From Spirochaetia bacterium (GTDB taxonomy: Bacteria > Spirochaetota > Spirochaetia > Treponematales > Breznakiellaceae): a stretch of DNA of 64,000 nucleotides. The first letter of the stretch is position 1. Every line of letters begins with the position of its first letter. The stretch is from assembly GCA_026002025.1 (NCBI GenBank), contig BOAU01000001.1, forward strand, positions 1 to 64,000, given 5' to 3'. The notes under the pieces were generated by a model that had not been told where the DNA came from, did no database searches, and saw only the letters and a list, made by a program, of their open reading frames with translations. The position numbers were made by a program, and so were the translations under genes. Shown one piece after another: positions 1 through 9,400 of this stretch.

Positions 1-257
1 ATACTATAATACATGAATACCAAGCTTCTTTCCCCTATGCTGGATTTGGTTTTAACCTTTACGTCAAGGATGGCAATCTTGCCGTCATTCATGGCCAGTT
101 TTGTATTGGTATCCACGAATTCAAGTCCCGCATATTCATCCTCCGGTAACTTGAGGATGGAAAGCAGGAGACTTGCCAGAATATCGGTATTCCGGGGATC
201 GCCGAAAATCCGCTTGAAAACCAAATCCAGCATAGGGGAAAGAAGCTTGGTATTCAT
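1..257 (-). CDS. Rpn-family nuclease, N-terminal fragment running off the window
   Basis: Read on the minus strand from the ATG at 257, the open frame begins MNTKLLSPMLDLVFKRIFGD and continues to the window edge. This is the typical start of Rpn/PDDEXK transposase-like nucleases, which promote RecA-independent recombination. Through about residue 67 (LDVKVKTKS) it matches the expected N-terminal half of the family. The reading after that (SSIGERSLVF) is the reverse complement of the gene's own 5' end, so the remaining family domain is not seen. The gene is partial, and either rearranged or joined by an assembly chimera. The family call is a motif-level recognition. Confidence 0.6.
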   Translation of the reverse strand, partial: MNTKLLSPMLDLVFKRIFGDPRNTDILASLLLSILKLPEDEYAGLEFVDTNTKLAMNDGKIAILDVKVKTKSSIGERSLVFMYYS

Positions 258-269
258 GTATTATAGTAT
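1..269. repeat. 53-bp perfect inverted repeat (fold-back) at the window edge
   Basis: Bases 1-53 are the exact reverse complement of 217-269. The arms carry the start codon and first codons of the Rpn-like fragment, so the same 5' end occurs twice in opposite directions around a 163-bp centre. The left arm reaches base 1, so the true length may be greater. A 12-base stretch (AAAACCAAATCC) belongs naturally both to the antisense of the gene start and to the KTKS codons, which makes template switching at microhomology a likely origin. Confidence 0.9.
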
Positions 270-334
270 ACAGAAAAAGGATTGAGAAAGCAACAAAACT
301 TCCGTATTCTCCGGCAATGTGATACAATACCGTC

Positions 335-1357
335 ATGGAAAAAGAACAAACACCCGACAAACTCTCCATCGCCGCCTTCGCCGCCCGCATCCGCAATAAC
401 ATCGAAGGGGTCTTCCTGGGAAAGACCGAAGTCATCGACATGCTGATCACCGCCTTCCTGGCCCGGGGCCATGTGCTGCTGGAAGACGTGCCCGGTACGG
501 GAAAGACGATTCTGGCCCGGGCCTTTGCGGCCAGCGTGGGCCTCAGTTTTGCCCGGATTCAGTGCACCCCGGACCTGCTCCCCGCGGACATCCTGGGGGT
601 CTCGGTCTGGCAGCAGGGCGAATCCGGCGGGCAGTTCGTGTACCGAAGCGGCCCGATTGTGAACCAGTTTGTGCTGGTGGATGAGATTAACCGGGCCACC
701 CCCCGCGCCCAGTCGGCCCTGCTGGAAGCCATGGCTGAGGGGCAAATTTCCGTTGAAGGAAAGCGGCTTTCCCTGCCGGAGCCCTTCTTTGTGCTTGCCA
801 CGGAAAATCCCGTTGAATTCGAAGGCACTTTTCCCCTGCCGGAGGCCCAAAAGGACCGCTTCCTCCTGTCGCTTAACATCGGTTACCCAAGCGCGGAGGC
901 GGAGGCCCTGATCCTGGAAAATCAGCGCCGGATCACCCACCCCATTACGGACCTCAAGCCCGTGGCCTCCGCCGAAGAAATTGCACCTCTCCAGGAAAAG
1001 GTGACGCAAATTCACGTGGACCCCATGGTGAAGAATTACCTCCTGGCACTGGTGGATGCCACCCGGAAGGAGCCGAACCTGCGGGTGGGCATCTCCCCCC
1101 GTGGCAGCCTGGCCCTGTATCGGGCCGCCCAGGCCTACGCCGCCCTCCATAACCGCGATTACGTGGTTCCCGAGGACATCAAGGCCCTGGCCTTGCCGGT
1201 GTTCCGTCAGCGGATGCTCCTGTCCTCCGAAGCCTTTGTCCGGGGCATTGTCTCCGACCGGATCATCGAATCGATCCTGGACCGGACGTCGATCCCCGCT
1301 CTTGCCGCCGAGGTCGCAGGCCGAGGTTCCCCTCCGGGGTACCGGACCGCCACGTGA
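335..1357 (+). CDS. MoxR-family AAA+ ATPase (first copy)
   Basis: A 340-residue cytoplasmic MoxR ATPase. Family members act as chaperone-like remodelers with DUF58/von Willebrand partners. Walker A is DVPGTGKT (about 51-58), Walker B is VLVDEIN (about 114-119), and the sensor region ATENP lies near 155-159, in a full-length MoxR frame. It overlaps the next gene by 4 bases (GTGA), so translational coupling with the DUF58 gene is likely. No Shine-Dalgarno sequence precedes the ATG. A TACAAT box lies 6 bases upstream, hinting at a leaderless mRNA, although the -35 region is weak. The exact client is unknown. Confidence 0.92.
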   Translation: MEKEQTPDKLSIAAFAARIRNNIEGVFLGKTEVIDMLITAFLARGHVLLEDVPGTGKTILARAFAASVGLSFARIQCTPDLLPADILGVSVWQQGESGGQFVYRSGPIVNQFVLVDEINRATPRAQSALLEAMAEGQISVEGKRLSLPEPFFVLATENPVEFEGTFPLPEAQKDRFLLSLNIGYPSAEAEALILENQRRITHPITDLKPVASAEEIAPLQEKVTQIHVDPMVKNYLLALVDATRKEPNLRVGISPRGSLALYRAAQAYAALHNRDYVVPEDIKALALPVFRQRMLLSSEAFVRGIVSDRIIESILDRTSIPALAAEVAGRGSPPGYRTAT

Positions 1358-2658
1358 ACCGGACCGCCGGGAAAGTGACAGGCCGTACAACGGCTCCACG
1401 GGCCGACCAATGGGCGCAGGTGAGGTTTCGCGGCGGCGCCCCTGTTTTTGCGGGCGCCGGGGCCCTGATTCTGGTGTATCTTTTTGCGCCTTTTTTCATC
1501 CTTCAGTTCATTTCACTCTTTCTGCTCTTTCTCATTATTGGCTCCAAAATGTACAGCGAATATTTGCTGCGGAACCTCCGCCTTTTTAGGAGGGAGGGAG
1601 ATTTGCGGAATTTCCGTTCCGAATGGGCCAATGTGGAGCTGGTGGTGGAAAACCGTGGGCGGCTCCCCGCATTTATGCTGGCGGTGACTGATTCGCCGGG
1701 GCGGCTTTCGGTCTTTCGGAATAATAAAAGTCTTTGCACCCTCCGGAGCCGTTCCCGGCTGATCCTCAGCTGGCAGACATATTGTTCCAGCCGGGGGATC
1801 TTCAGTGTCGGCCCCGCCACGGTCCGGGGCGGCGATCCCCTGGGGCTCTTTCCCTTTTTTGCCGCCGCCCCGGAGACCACCCGGCTGGTGGTGTATCCCC
1901 CGCCGGGCCATATCAGCCTTGGGAGTCCGGGGGGCATTCCCCAGGGAACCCGTGTCATTGGCAACCCCCTCTACGAGGATGTGACCCGGCGGCGTTCCCT
2001 GCGGGAGTACCAGGCCGGGGACGAGATGCGGCGGATCAACTGGAAGGCGAGCGCCCGCATGAGCGCTGCCGCCCCCACGGGCAGCTTTCCCAACGCTTCA
2101 CTTGGCAATCAAAAACTTTTGGTGAATGAATACGAAGCGGCCATATCCTATCCCCTGGTTGTCTTCCTCAACCTGGACCCCTACGAATACGGCCTGCGGC
2201 AGCGGGAACTTTATTTTGAGCGGACCATCGAAGCCGCCGCAAGTCTCTGCATGATGGCCTCCCGTGAAGGGCAGGAGCTGGGGATCATGCTCTACAATCC
2301 CCATGAAGGAGAGGGCTTCACCTTTATCAAACCCGGCGCCTTCACTTTGCTCCCCATTCTTGAACGGCTTGCGGGACTGGAACGGGCAGGCGAGCCCAAA
2401 AGCGATGCCGCGGAACAGCGGCCCCTGCGGGGGAGCGCCCGGCTGATGCTGGACCGGGGAAAATTCCTGCCCTACGGAACCCGGCTGGTCTATACGGGGC
2501 CGGATTTTTCCGATGAAGAGTACATTGCCCTGAACAGCCTCAAGCGGCATCACCTTTCCCTGGAATACCTCATCATTGATGAACGGCATCTTGCCGCAGC
2601 GGTTCCGGGAAATTCCCCGCGGTATCAGATGAAGGAGGGGGGCTATGAAATCATCTGA
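1354..2658 (+). CDS. DUF58 membrane protein (MoxR partner, first copy)
   Basis: A 434-residue protein starting with GTG inside the end of the MoxR gene. It has a hydrophobic N-terminal pair of membrane segments (about 32-64), then a large soluble part containing the DUF58 signature SLREYQAGDEMRRINWKASA (about 214-234). DUF58 proteins are co-encoded with MoxR ATPases and are thought to be remodeled by them. The gene overlaps the following membrane-protein gene by 14 bases. Together the three genes form the first MoxR cluster. No enzymatic residues are recognised. Confidence 0.88.
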   Translation: MNRTAGKVTGRTTAPRADQWAQVRFRGGAPVFAGAGALILVYLFAPFFILQFISLFLLFLIIGSKMYSEYLLRNLRLFRREGDLRNFRSEWANVELVVENRGRLPAFMLAVTDSPGRLSVFRNNKSLCTLRSRSRLILSWQTYCSSRGIFSVGPATVRGGDPLGLFPFFAAAPETTRLVVYPPPGHISLGSPGGIPQGTRVIGNPLYEDVTRRRSLREYQAGDEMRRINWKASARMSAAAPTGSFPNASLGNQKLLVNEYEAAISYPLVVFLNLDPYEYGLRQRELYFERTIEAAASLCMMASREGQELGIMLYNPHEGEGFTFIKPGAFTLLPILERLAGLERAGEPKSDAAEQRPLRGSARLMLDRGKFLPYGTRLVYTGPDFSDEEYIALNSLKRHHLSLEYLIIDERHLAAAVPGNSPRYQMKEGGYEII

Positions 2659-4219
2659 AGCCGTACAGGCAACGGTGCAGAATCCCCTCTACAGTATCCT
2701 TGCGGTGTTTATCCCCTGGTCAGTCCTGGTCACCGGTGTTCCCTTAATTGGCAGGATTGTTACCCATGCACTGCCCGGTATGGCCTTCCCCTATATCAGT
2801 ATTTTTGCCGCGGCCTTTTTCTGCAGTATTACTGTTTCTGTTTATGCGGGGATGATGAAGAATTTACCGGGGGCTCACAGCGCGGCGAATATCCGGGGGG
2901 CAATTATCATTGTAGCGGCGGCATATATCGTCGCTTCCTTTCTGCGTTTGGATATAACTCTAGGCCGTCGTTTCCTGCCGGGGCTGGCCAATTTTCTGGG
3001 AATGCTTGCCTCCCTGTATGTCTGGGTCTTTGTACTTTATCTGCGGGAAATCTTTAAGGCCCGTGAATTTTTTGAATCCCACACCCGGCAGTACGAAGGT
3101 GAAAACCTCCAGCGGATCATGCTGGAAGACGCGGCCCTTATGGGCGATGCGGACGCCAACCTCAGAAAGCTCATCACCGTTTACGGGGTACAGCTTGGCA
3201 TTGTGGGCGTACTGGCAATCGTATCAGGAATACTGAAGATCTCGCTTTCCCTGACCTTCCGTATTCTGCTGGTGATCCTCTATGTAAGCGCCGCCTGCAT
3301 CTTTGCCATCCTTGAACTGTTCAAGCGTGAACAATACTTTGCCGGTGAGGGAATTGCGATGGGCGGACCGGAACGATCCAAACGGATAACAGCGATACTG
3401 TGTTTTTCAGTTTCCGCGGCAGCCACAGCGTTACTGTTTGCGGCGGACAACAACATCCTTCCCATTTCGATCATCACCGGTTTTTTGGCATGGCTCGCTT
3501 CCCTTCTTACCCGGCCCCCAAAACCCTATGAAGGGGAAATATTTGCCCCTGAAATGACGATGCCCAACGGGGAACCCATGCCCGACATGCAGCAGCTCAT
3601 GGGAATCGAGTCCACCGAACCCTGGCCCTTCTGGGATTATGTAAAATACGCCGCAATAGCCTTACTGATACTGGGCTTTATCTGGTTCATGATAAAACCC
3701 CTCCTTTCCCGTTCCGCCGCTTCCGGCAAAATTCCCTTCAGGCTGAAACTTGCCCGCCTCGTTCTGCAATGGTTCGGCGCCCTGCGCCAGGGCCTTGCCT
3801 GGTTCTTTTCCGCCCTCAGAAAAGACGACGGCTCATATAAGATGAACCGCCCCGGCGTTGAAAAGATCAAGGGCATGGCGGCGGATCTGCTTGCCGCCTA
3901 TTCCCAGGCAAAAAAACGGGACATGAAAAACAGTCTCACCCTTTTTGCCCGGCTCATCCTTTGGGGAACCGAAACCCTCCAGGTTAGCTGGAAACCTTCC
4001 CGCGCCCCCGGTGAATACTGCGCCGCACTTGTGCAGGCTCTGGCAGCTGCGGAAGTGACAGAAGCCGCCGGGCCTGAGGCTGTTAGTAATACTGCGGAAA
4101 CCAACGCCGCGATCTTCCGGTGCGGCGAACTTTTCGAGGAGGCCCTCTACGGGGCGGATGTACTCTCAAAAGAAAAGCAGAAGGAATTTAAGGCGCTGGT
4201 GGAGAAGCTTGCGGGGTGA
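2645..4219 (+). CDS. Polytopic membrane protein of the MoxR/DUF58 cluster
   Basis: A 524-residue protein with roughly nine predicted hydrophobic segments between residues 15 and 355, followed by a cytoplasmic-looking C-terminal domain (about 400-524). That domain resembles the DUF4129 domains often found downstream of MoxR-DUF58-transglutaminase genes; this is a weak resemblance. The start codon overlaps the DUF58 gene, and a GGAGG-like sequence (AAGGAGGGGG) precedes it. Its 3' end overlaps the convergent phosphoesterase gene by 32 bases. The function is not known. By context it works with the MoxR and DUF58 proteins. Confidence 0.75.
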   Translation: MKSSEAVQATVQNPLYSILAVFIPWSVLVTGVPLIGRIVTHALPGMAFPYISIFAAAFFCSITVSVYAGMMKNLPGAHSAANIRGAIIIVAAAYIVASFLRLDITLGRRFLPGLANFLGMLASLYVWVFVLYLREIFKAREFFESHTRQYEGENLQRIMLEDAALMGDADANLRKLITVYGVQLGIVGVLAIVSGILKISLSLTFRILLVILYVSAACIFAILELFKREQYFAGEGIAMGGPERSKRITAILCFSVSAAATALLFAADNNILPISIITGFLAWLASLLTRPPKPYEGEIFAPEMTMPNGEPMPDMQQLMGIESTEPWPFWDYVKYAAIALLILGFIWFMIKPLLSRSAASGKIPFRLKLARLVLQWFGALRQGLAWFFSALRKDDGSYKMNRPGVEKIKGMAADLLAAYSQAKKRDMKNSLTLFARLILWGTETLQVSWKPSRAPGEYCAALVQALAAAEVTEAAGPEAVSNTAETNAAIFRCGELFEEALYGADVLSKEKQKEFKALVEKLAG

Positions 4220-5519
4220 CCGGGATCGACAATTCAACGTTACCCGGCGGGCTGTCATTCATGATGGTTTGGGCGTAGTTGTAAAGAAATTCAAACTGGT
4301 ATTCCTCCAGCAGCCGCCAGCCCTTTGATTGGGGGATGTCCAGGGCATTGAGGTATTCGGTTCCCGCAAAGTAGCGGGCGTTTAATGTTGTCATCAGATC
4401 GCTTATGGCGTTAAATTCCGCAATGGTAAGATAAAATTCCATGGCCAGCCGGCGTTTAACCATTTCCCCGGAACTCTGTTTGAAGAAATCCTCCGAATAG
4501 GATTTAAAGTTTTGGAGCCGCGGGTCCGGTATGTTATTGACCTCTGCCCAGCCCTCAACATCCACCGGTTTGACCTTATACTGCCAGCGGCTGTCTGCGG
4601 AGCGCTCATCCGCCGGGATAAATTTAAGCTCCCCGATCTGGTGGGGGTATACCGAAAGGGCGCTGGTTGCAATATCGTAAACCGGGCCCCGCGAAGTTTC
4701 CCGCGTGCTGATCTCCTGGGCGTGGATATGGCCGCTCAGAATAAAATTGATTCCCAGCTCCGCGAAGAGTTCCCGCAGTGTTTCTGCGTCGTCCACGGTA
4801 AAGTCTTCGTTGACCATGGGATGATGATCCATCAGGCTGTGGTGCATAGCAGCAGCCAGAAGCGTTCCATCTTTTTGCGCCGCAGCAGCGTTACTGCGGA
4901 TCCATTCCCTGGTTGAAGCCGGAATCGCCCCGCCCATTTCGGCATACCCCAATTCCTTGTTATGGGTGTATTTAGCGCTGTCCAGCATCAAAAGCCGCAG
5001 TTTCGGCGCGGGCTGCACAACATAACTAAGGGTTTCCTTATCACGGGAAAGGGCTTCCCCGTAGCCAAAGTCCCGGTAGATTTTACGGAAATCAACGGGA
5101 CTTATTGATTTGACGGCGGATACCTTGCCCTTAAGCAGACTGCGGGCGCCGGGGTTTTCGATATCGTGATTTCCGGGGAGCACATAAATTTTGAGTCCCC
5201 GGTATTCCATCGCCTTAAGGCGATTCGCCAGTTCCAGGTGGCTTTCCCGCTCGCCGTTGAAGGTTAAATCCCCGTTGAAGATCATAATGCCCGGTTCTGT
5301 AGAATAACTAAGGGCCTGCAGAATGGAATCCATCATCTCCACATTTTTTCCATCCCGTTCCGCAGTGGGCTGGTCGTGGAGGCTTTTGGCGAAATAATGC
5401 ACATCGTTGCTTACGTAGACAGGCGGGATATCCGCCCCGCCCACAGGGGCCGGCGGCCTGTTCCCGCAGCTCCATAAAAGCAGGGGCAGCAGCAAAAAGG
5501 GGATGCTATGCCGCAGCAC
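4188..5519 (-). CDS. Calcineurin-like metallophosphoesterase lipoprotein
   Basis: A 443-residue protein with an N-terminal signal and a lipobox ending in Cys18 (LLWSC), so it is probably an exported lipoprotein. The five metallophosphoesterase motifs are visible: D39-x-H41, GD near 83-84, GNHD at 116-119, HH near 226-227 and GHIH at 263-266. These bind two metal ions and hydrolyse phosphomono- or diesters. The substrate is unknown. The start is GTG. Downstream (3') it overlaps the convergent membrane-protein gene. It may be co-transcribed with the creatininase-like gene upstream, from which it is separated by 83 bases. Confidence 0.88.
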   Translation of the reverse strand: MLRHSIPFLLLPLLLWSCGNRPPAPVGGADIPPVYVSNDVHYFAKSLHDQPTAERDGKNVEMMDSILQALSYSTEPGIMIFNGDLTFNGERESHLELANRLKAMEYRGLKIYVLPGNHDIENPGARSLLKGKVSAVKSISPVDFRKIYRDFGYGEALSRDKETLSYVVQPAPKLRLLMLDSAKYTHNKELGYAEMGGAIPASTREWIRSNAAAAQKDGTLLAAAMHHSLMDHHPMVNEDFTVDDAETLRELFAELGINFILSGHIHAQEISTRETSRGPVYDIATSALSVYPHQIGELKFIPADERSADSRWQYKVKPVDVEGWAEVNNIPDPRLQNFKSYSEDFFKQSSGEMVKRRLAMEFYLTIAEFNAISDLMTTLNARYFAGTEYLNALDIPQSKGWRLLEEYQFEFLYNYAQTIMNDSPPGNVELSIPVTPQASPPAP

Positions 5520-5534
5520 CCTGGTTCCCGGGCC

Positions 5535-5579
5535 TTAGCCTTTTGCCGCGCCAATCATGATGCCCTTTAAAAAAGACAT
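5535..5579 (-). pseudogene. 14-codon ORF resembling the start of a DUF368 membrane protein
   Basis: In the 83-base gap between the creatininase-like gene and the phosphoesterase, a minus-strand ATG opens MSFLKGIMIGAAKG and stops. It is preceded by AAGGTG. The sequence looks like the first residues of DUF368 proteins (FLKGIIIG followed by a PGVSG motif), and GPG follows the stop codon. It could be a remnant or chance. Confidence 0.22.
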
Positions 5580-5602
5580 TTTCACCTTTTTTTGCGGCTT
5601 TC

Positions 5603-6391
5603 CTATTCGGCATTTTTTACCTTACGGTAACGGGCATAGAATTCCTGCTGAAGTTTGGGAACCAGGGTATCTTCCTTTACGCGTCTGATGAGATCCGCCG
5701 TATCCTGCACCGCCGCTTCCATGGCCTTTTCTCCCTTTTCCGCTGTCGCCTTTGAAGGAGTACCGGCGATATGTTCGGGGTATTTCGCGTACCACCAATA
5801 ACCCGTGTAACCGAGAAGGGACGTATCGTATTTGGGAAGTATGGGCTCCGCGTATTTATGGTATTCCATTTTAATGGCCTCCGGGGCGATGGCCATCATG
5901 AAACTTGTTTCCAATTCGTCCGCGTGGCCGCCTTCGGTTTCCCACTTGATCAGTTTGGAACGTTCGCCCCGGGCGGGAGAAATATACAGGGTGTAATCCA
6001 CTTCCCTCTCGCACTGGGACATGGCGAAATATTGCAGGAAATTGTTGTTTCCCCCGTGTCCGTTGATCATCAGAATCTTTTTAAAGCCGTTGTTGGCGAT
6101 CTGATCCAGCACGGTCTCCAATACCTGAAGAAGCAGGGTGGTGTTGAAATTAATCGTGCCCGTAAAACAGGACGCCTCGTGAAGCTGGCCGAACCAGTAG
6201 GGGGGAAACACCACGCAGGGTTCCCGCAGGGCGGCGCGGTACGAAATCTCGTGGGCCGTAAGGCCGTCGGTGCCGAAGGGAAGATGCTCCCCGTGGCGTT
6301 CCAGTGAGCCGATGGGCAGAACACAGAGCCCTTCGTTTTTCGCGAGGGCCTTAAAATCCGTCGGTGTCAAATATTCCCAGCGAACTTCCAT
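5603..6391 (-). CDS. Creatininase-family amidohydrolase
   Basis: A 262-residue cytoplasmic enzyme. The metal-binding signature GSLERHGEHLPFGTD (about 28-42) and the NGHGGN loop (about 110-115) are those of creatininase/MftE-type amidohydrolases, which bind two divalent metals and cleave cyclic or linear amides. A further acidic stretch, EGGHADELETS, is also typical. The exact substrate cannot be told, because the family includes creatininase, FAPy deformylase and peptide-maturation enzymes. A strong GGAGGT sits 6 bases before the ATG. It lies downstream of the transglutaminase-TPR gene with a 67-base gap, so it may belong to the same transcript. Confidence 0.85.
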   Translation of the reverse strand: MEVRWEYLTPTDFKALAKNEGLCVLPIGSLERHGEHLPFGTDGLTAHEISYRAALREPCVVFPPYWFGQLHEASCFTGTINFNTTLLLQVLETVLDQIANNGFKKILMINGHGGNNNFLQYFAMSQCEREVDYTLYISPARGERSKLIKWETEGGHADELETSFMMAIAPEAIKMEYHKYAEPILPKYDTSLLGYTGYWWYAKYPEHIAGTPSKATAEKGEKAMEAAVQDTADLIRRVKEDTLVPKLQQEFYARYRKVKNAE

Positions 6392-6458
6392 TTAATTACC
6401 TCCGTATTTTGCCATTGTACCACACCGATACACAAATGCAAGAAAAATGGTATCTGGT

Positions 6459-9400
6459 TCAATTATCAACAAACACCGCGTCCCCTAATGCCCGTACAAA
6501 GGCGCTGATATCTTTTCGTGAGCCGGATTTCAGGGGGAAGCTGCGCCGCAGCATGGTGGTTCCCCGGCCGCCGTCGTAGAGTTCGCAGAGCACATTCCAG
6601 CCGCCCTGTCCCCCGTCCTGCATTTCCAGGGTGAGGGTGAACCGGGCAGGGTTTGCACCGTTCCCGGCTGTATTTGCAATGACGCCGGTATCCCGCAGCC
6701 CGGCCTTTCGCAGAATTCGCGTGATGGGCTTTATGGTTTTTGCCGCGCGGGGATCTGCGGCATTTTCGCCGGTATTAAAGACAAACCGCAGCTGTAGCGG
6801 CAGACTTAAGGCCTCCTGCCGCAGGGCGCCGCGGTTCAGGGCAAATAGTTTTTCTACCGCATCCTGATACGCCGCGTTTTGCCGTAACGCACCTTTACTG
6901 CGGTGGGCCAGTTCGGCGTAGGCTTCGCTGATCATGTCCCGTTCCCACGCCGGGTCAAAACCTTCCAGGGCTGTTTCGGTAAGGGAACGTTTTTTCATGA
7001 GCCGGCCCTCTTCAAAATTGTAGGAGGGCTTTGCTTCGGGAATGAGGGGGGTTTCAAAAGCACGGGCCTCACGGAGGTAGGTCAGGGCCCGGCGGGGATA
7101 TGCTTCAAAGGCCAGGTAATACTGGATCAGGGCATCCAGATGGGTTTCACCGTAGGCATCCGCAGAAAGGAGGCTGTACTTCTGAAAGAGTTTTTTGTGG
7201 ACCGCCGCCTTAAAGCCAAATGAAAGCCGACGGAAAGCGCTGCGGATCTTTTCACCCGGCCCGGCCCAGGGGATGAACCCTTCGGTGTTTTTAAGACCTT
7301 CGTAGGTCTTGTAAAGAATTTCGTGGATGTCCCGGCGGTAGCGCACGGGGTCGATGCCGTAGTTCAGCATCCAGGAAAGATCCCCCGCGTTAAGGCAGTC
7401 CTCGGCGTAGAGCCGGGCCTCTTCCAAACGGCCCGACACCTGATAGACCTGGGCCAAATTCAGCTTGGAGAGGGGGGATGTGTCGATTTCGTAGGCCGTT
7501 TCGTAATCCGCAAGGGTCTTCTTAAAGTCCAGCTGCCGCAGGTACATTTCCCCCCGTGCAAGCCGGCCCGATGCGCGGTTCTGGGCGTTGAGGGACGCGT
7601 TGGTCCGTTCAAAGGCCAGGGCGAAGTGGTAGAACCGGGTTTCCAGAATGGAGAGGTTGTAATGGGCCACTGCGGTAAAGGTCCGGTCATGGCGGGCCTC
7701 CCCATCGGCAATCGCCGCGAGGTACCATTTTTTTCCCTCATCATAACGGAACATGTCCGCGTTGATGGTTCCCAGGGTCATGGCAAAATCCGAATCGTCC
7801 CCAAAGCGTTCCATTGCGGCGCGGAGGAGCTGTTCCCCGTCGCTTTGGCGGTGAACCTTGTAGTACATCCATCCCAGGCTGCCGATGGCCTCCCGGTTGT
7901 CCGGCTCAATCTCCAGGAGCCGCTCAAGGTAATCCACAGAAACAGTATCCCTGTTGAGGTAGCCCGCGGTCCGGGAAAGCCGAAAGAGGATCTCCGGGTC
8001 TTGGGGTTCTATCTTTTCGGCCTTGCGGTATTCATCCCAGGCCATGCCGTAAAGTCCCCGGAAGTAGTACAGGCTGCCCAATGCCCAGGGGAAGCGTATG
8101 TCGGCGGGGTATAATGCAAGCCCCTCATTGTAAAGCTCAATGGCCCGCTCCCAAAATTCAGCGTCCTCCGCATCCTGGGCGCGGTTGAAAAGGGCTGATG
8201 CCCCGTCAGATTCGGCCTGCGTATAGGGAAGTGTTTGATCAATTTGTCCGGTTTGATCCTGCGCCATTGCGCTATCGCTGTTTAGGGAGAACAGTAATAC
8301 TGCGAGCAGGATGAGGCTGCCTGTTCCCACAGCAGTATTACTGTTTTTGCCGCCGCTGTTTGTATCATCGTTTTGATGGACAGATTTGAGCGTCATCGCT
8401 AAAGGCGGAATGATCCACGCGAGGAAGCGGCGGCCCGCGGACACCTGCTGCTGGTAGATCGCAGTAAAATTATTATAGCCTTCACACAATATTTTGAGAT
8501 CATCCTGCGAATATTCTTTGGCAAAGCGGGCGGCGGCCGTTCCCTGATATAATGTATAAGTTCCGGTGAAAAGTTCATCTATCTTTTGCGCCCATTCAGA
8601 TTCACTTTCGAGCGAATGCCGCCTGAACCCCGCAAGGGCCAGCCGTTGTTTGATATGGGCCCAAAGGCGCAGCGCTTTTTTCCGGGGCTTTGCAGTGAGG
8701 CGGAAAACAAAAAGATGGCCGCAGCGGATCAGCAGCCAGATGACAGCGATCACAAACAGCAGAATGGGCCACCAGTTTTTGCGGAGGAAGCGCTGAATGG
8801 AATTTGCCAGGGATTTTAAATTTGACGCGGCGCTGTTGTCGTCCATTCCCTCCTTCGGATTAAGCCGGGAATGGTTATCCAGAATTTCCCTCATGAGCCG
8901 TTCAAAAAGTTCAGGAGGCACGCCGGAGGAAAAACGGAATTCCTCACCCTCCGCAAGATTTTCCGTGGTGGGATCGTATTCGATCCAGCCGTAACCGGGA
9001 TAGAATACTTCAACCCATGCATGGGCCATGTCGGAACGCACCGGATAATAATCAAAGGTGTTGGTTTGGGGATCGAGAAAAAACCCGGCGCTCACCCGCG
9101 CGGGAATCCCCATTGAGCGGAGGAGCAGGGTCATGGCGAAAGCGTAATAGGAACAGTAACCCTTTTTTGTGTTGAACAGAAAATGCGAAAGCTGATCCCC
9201 GTCCGGGGCAATCCCCGGCTTCAGGCTGTAGCGGTAATCCCCATATTTGAGCCAATCGTAGATGCTTTGAACCCTGTCCCAGTACAGAGCGAGCCCGGCG
9301 CTGATCTCTTCCGCATAGGCCTTGAGCCGCTGATCATCGCCGTATTCGGTGTAAAGCTGATACTCTTCGGCACTGAGACGCAGATTTGCCGCATTGGGGG

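Noticed and set aside
254..1399. Long minus-strand open frame opposite the first moxR gene
   Set aside because: It mirrors a clear MoxR ATPase on the plus strand; the translated product is low-complexity (Gly/His-rich) with no motif or ribosome site.
7323..8114. Plus-strand frame of 263 codons within the transglutaminase-TPR gene
   Set aside because: It lies wholly inside a long coding region with TPR repeats in the other direction; no start signal or domain is seen.
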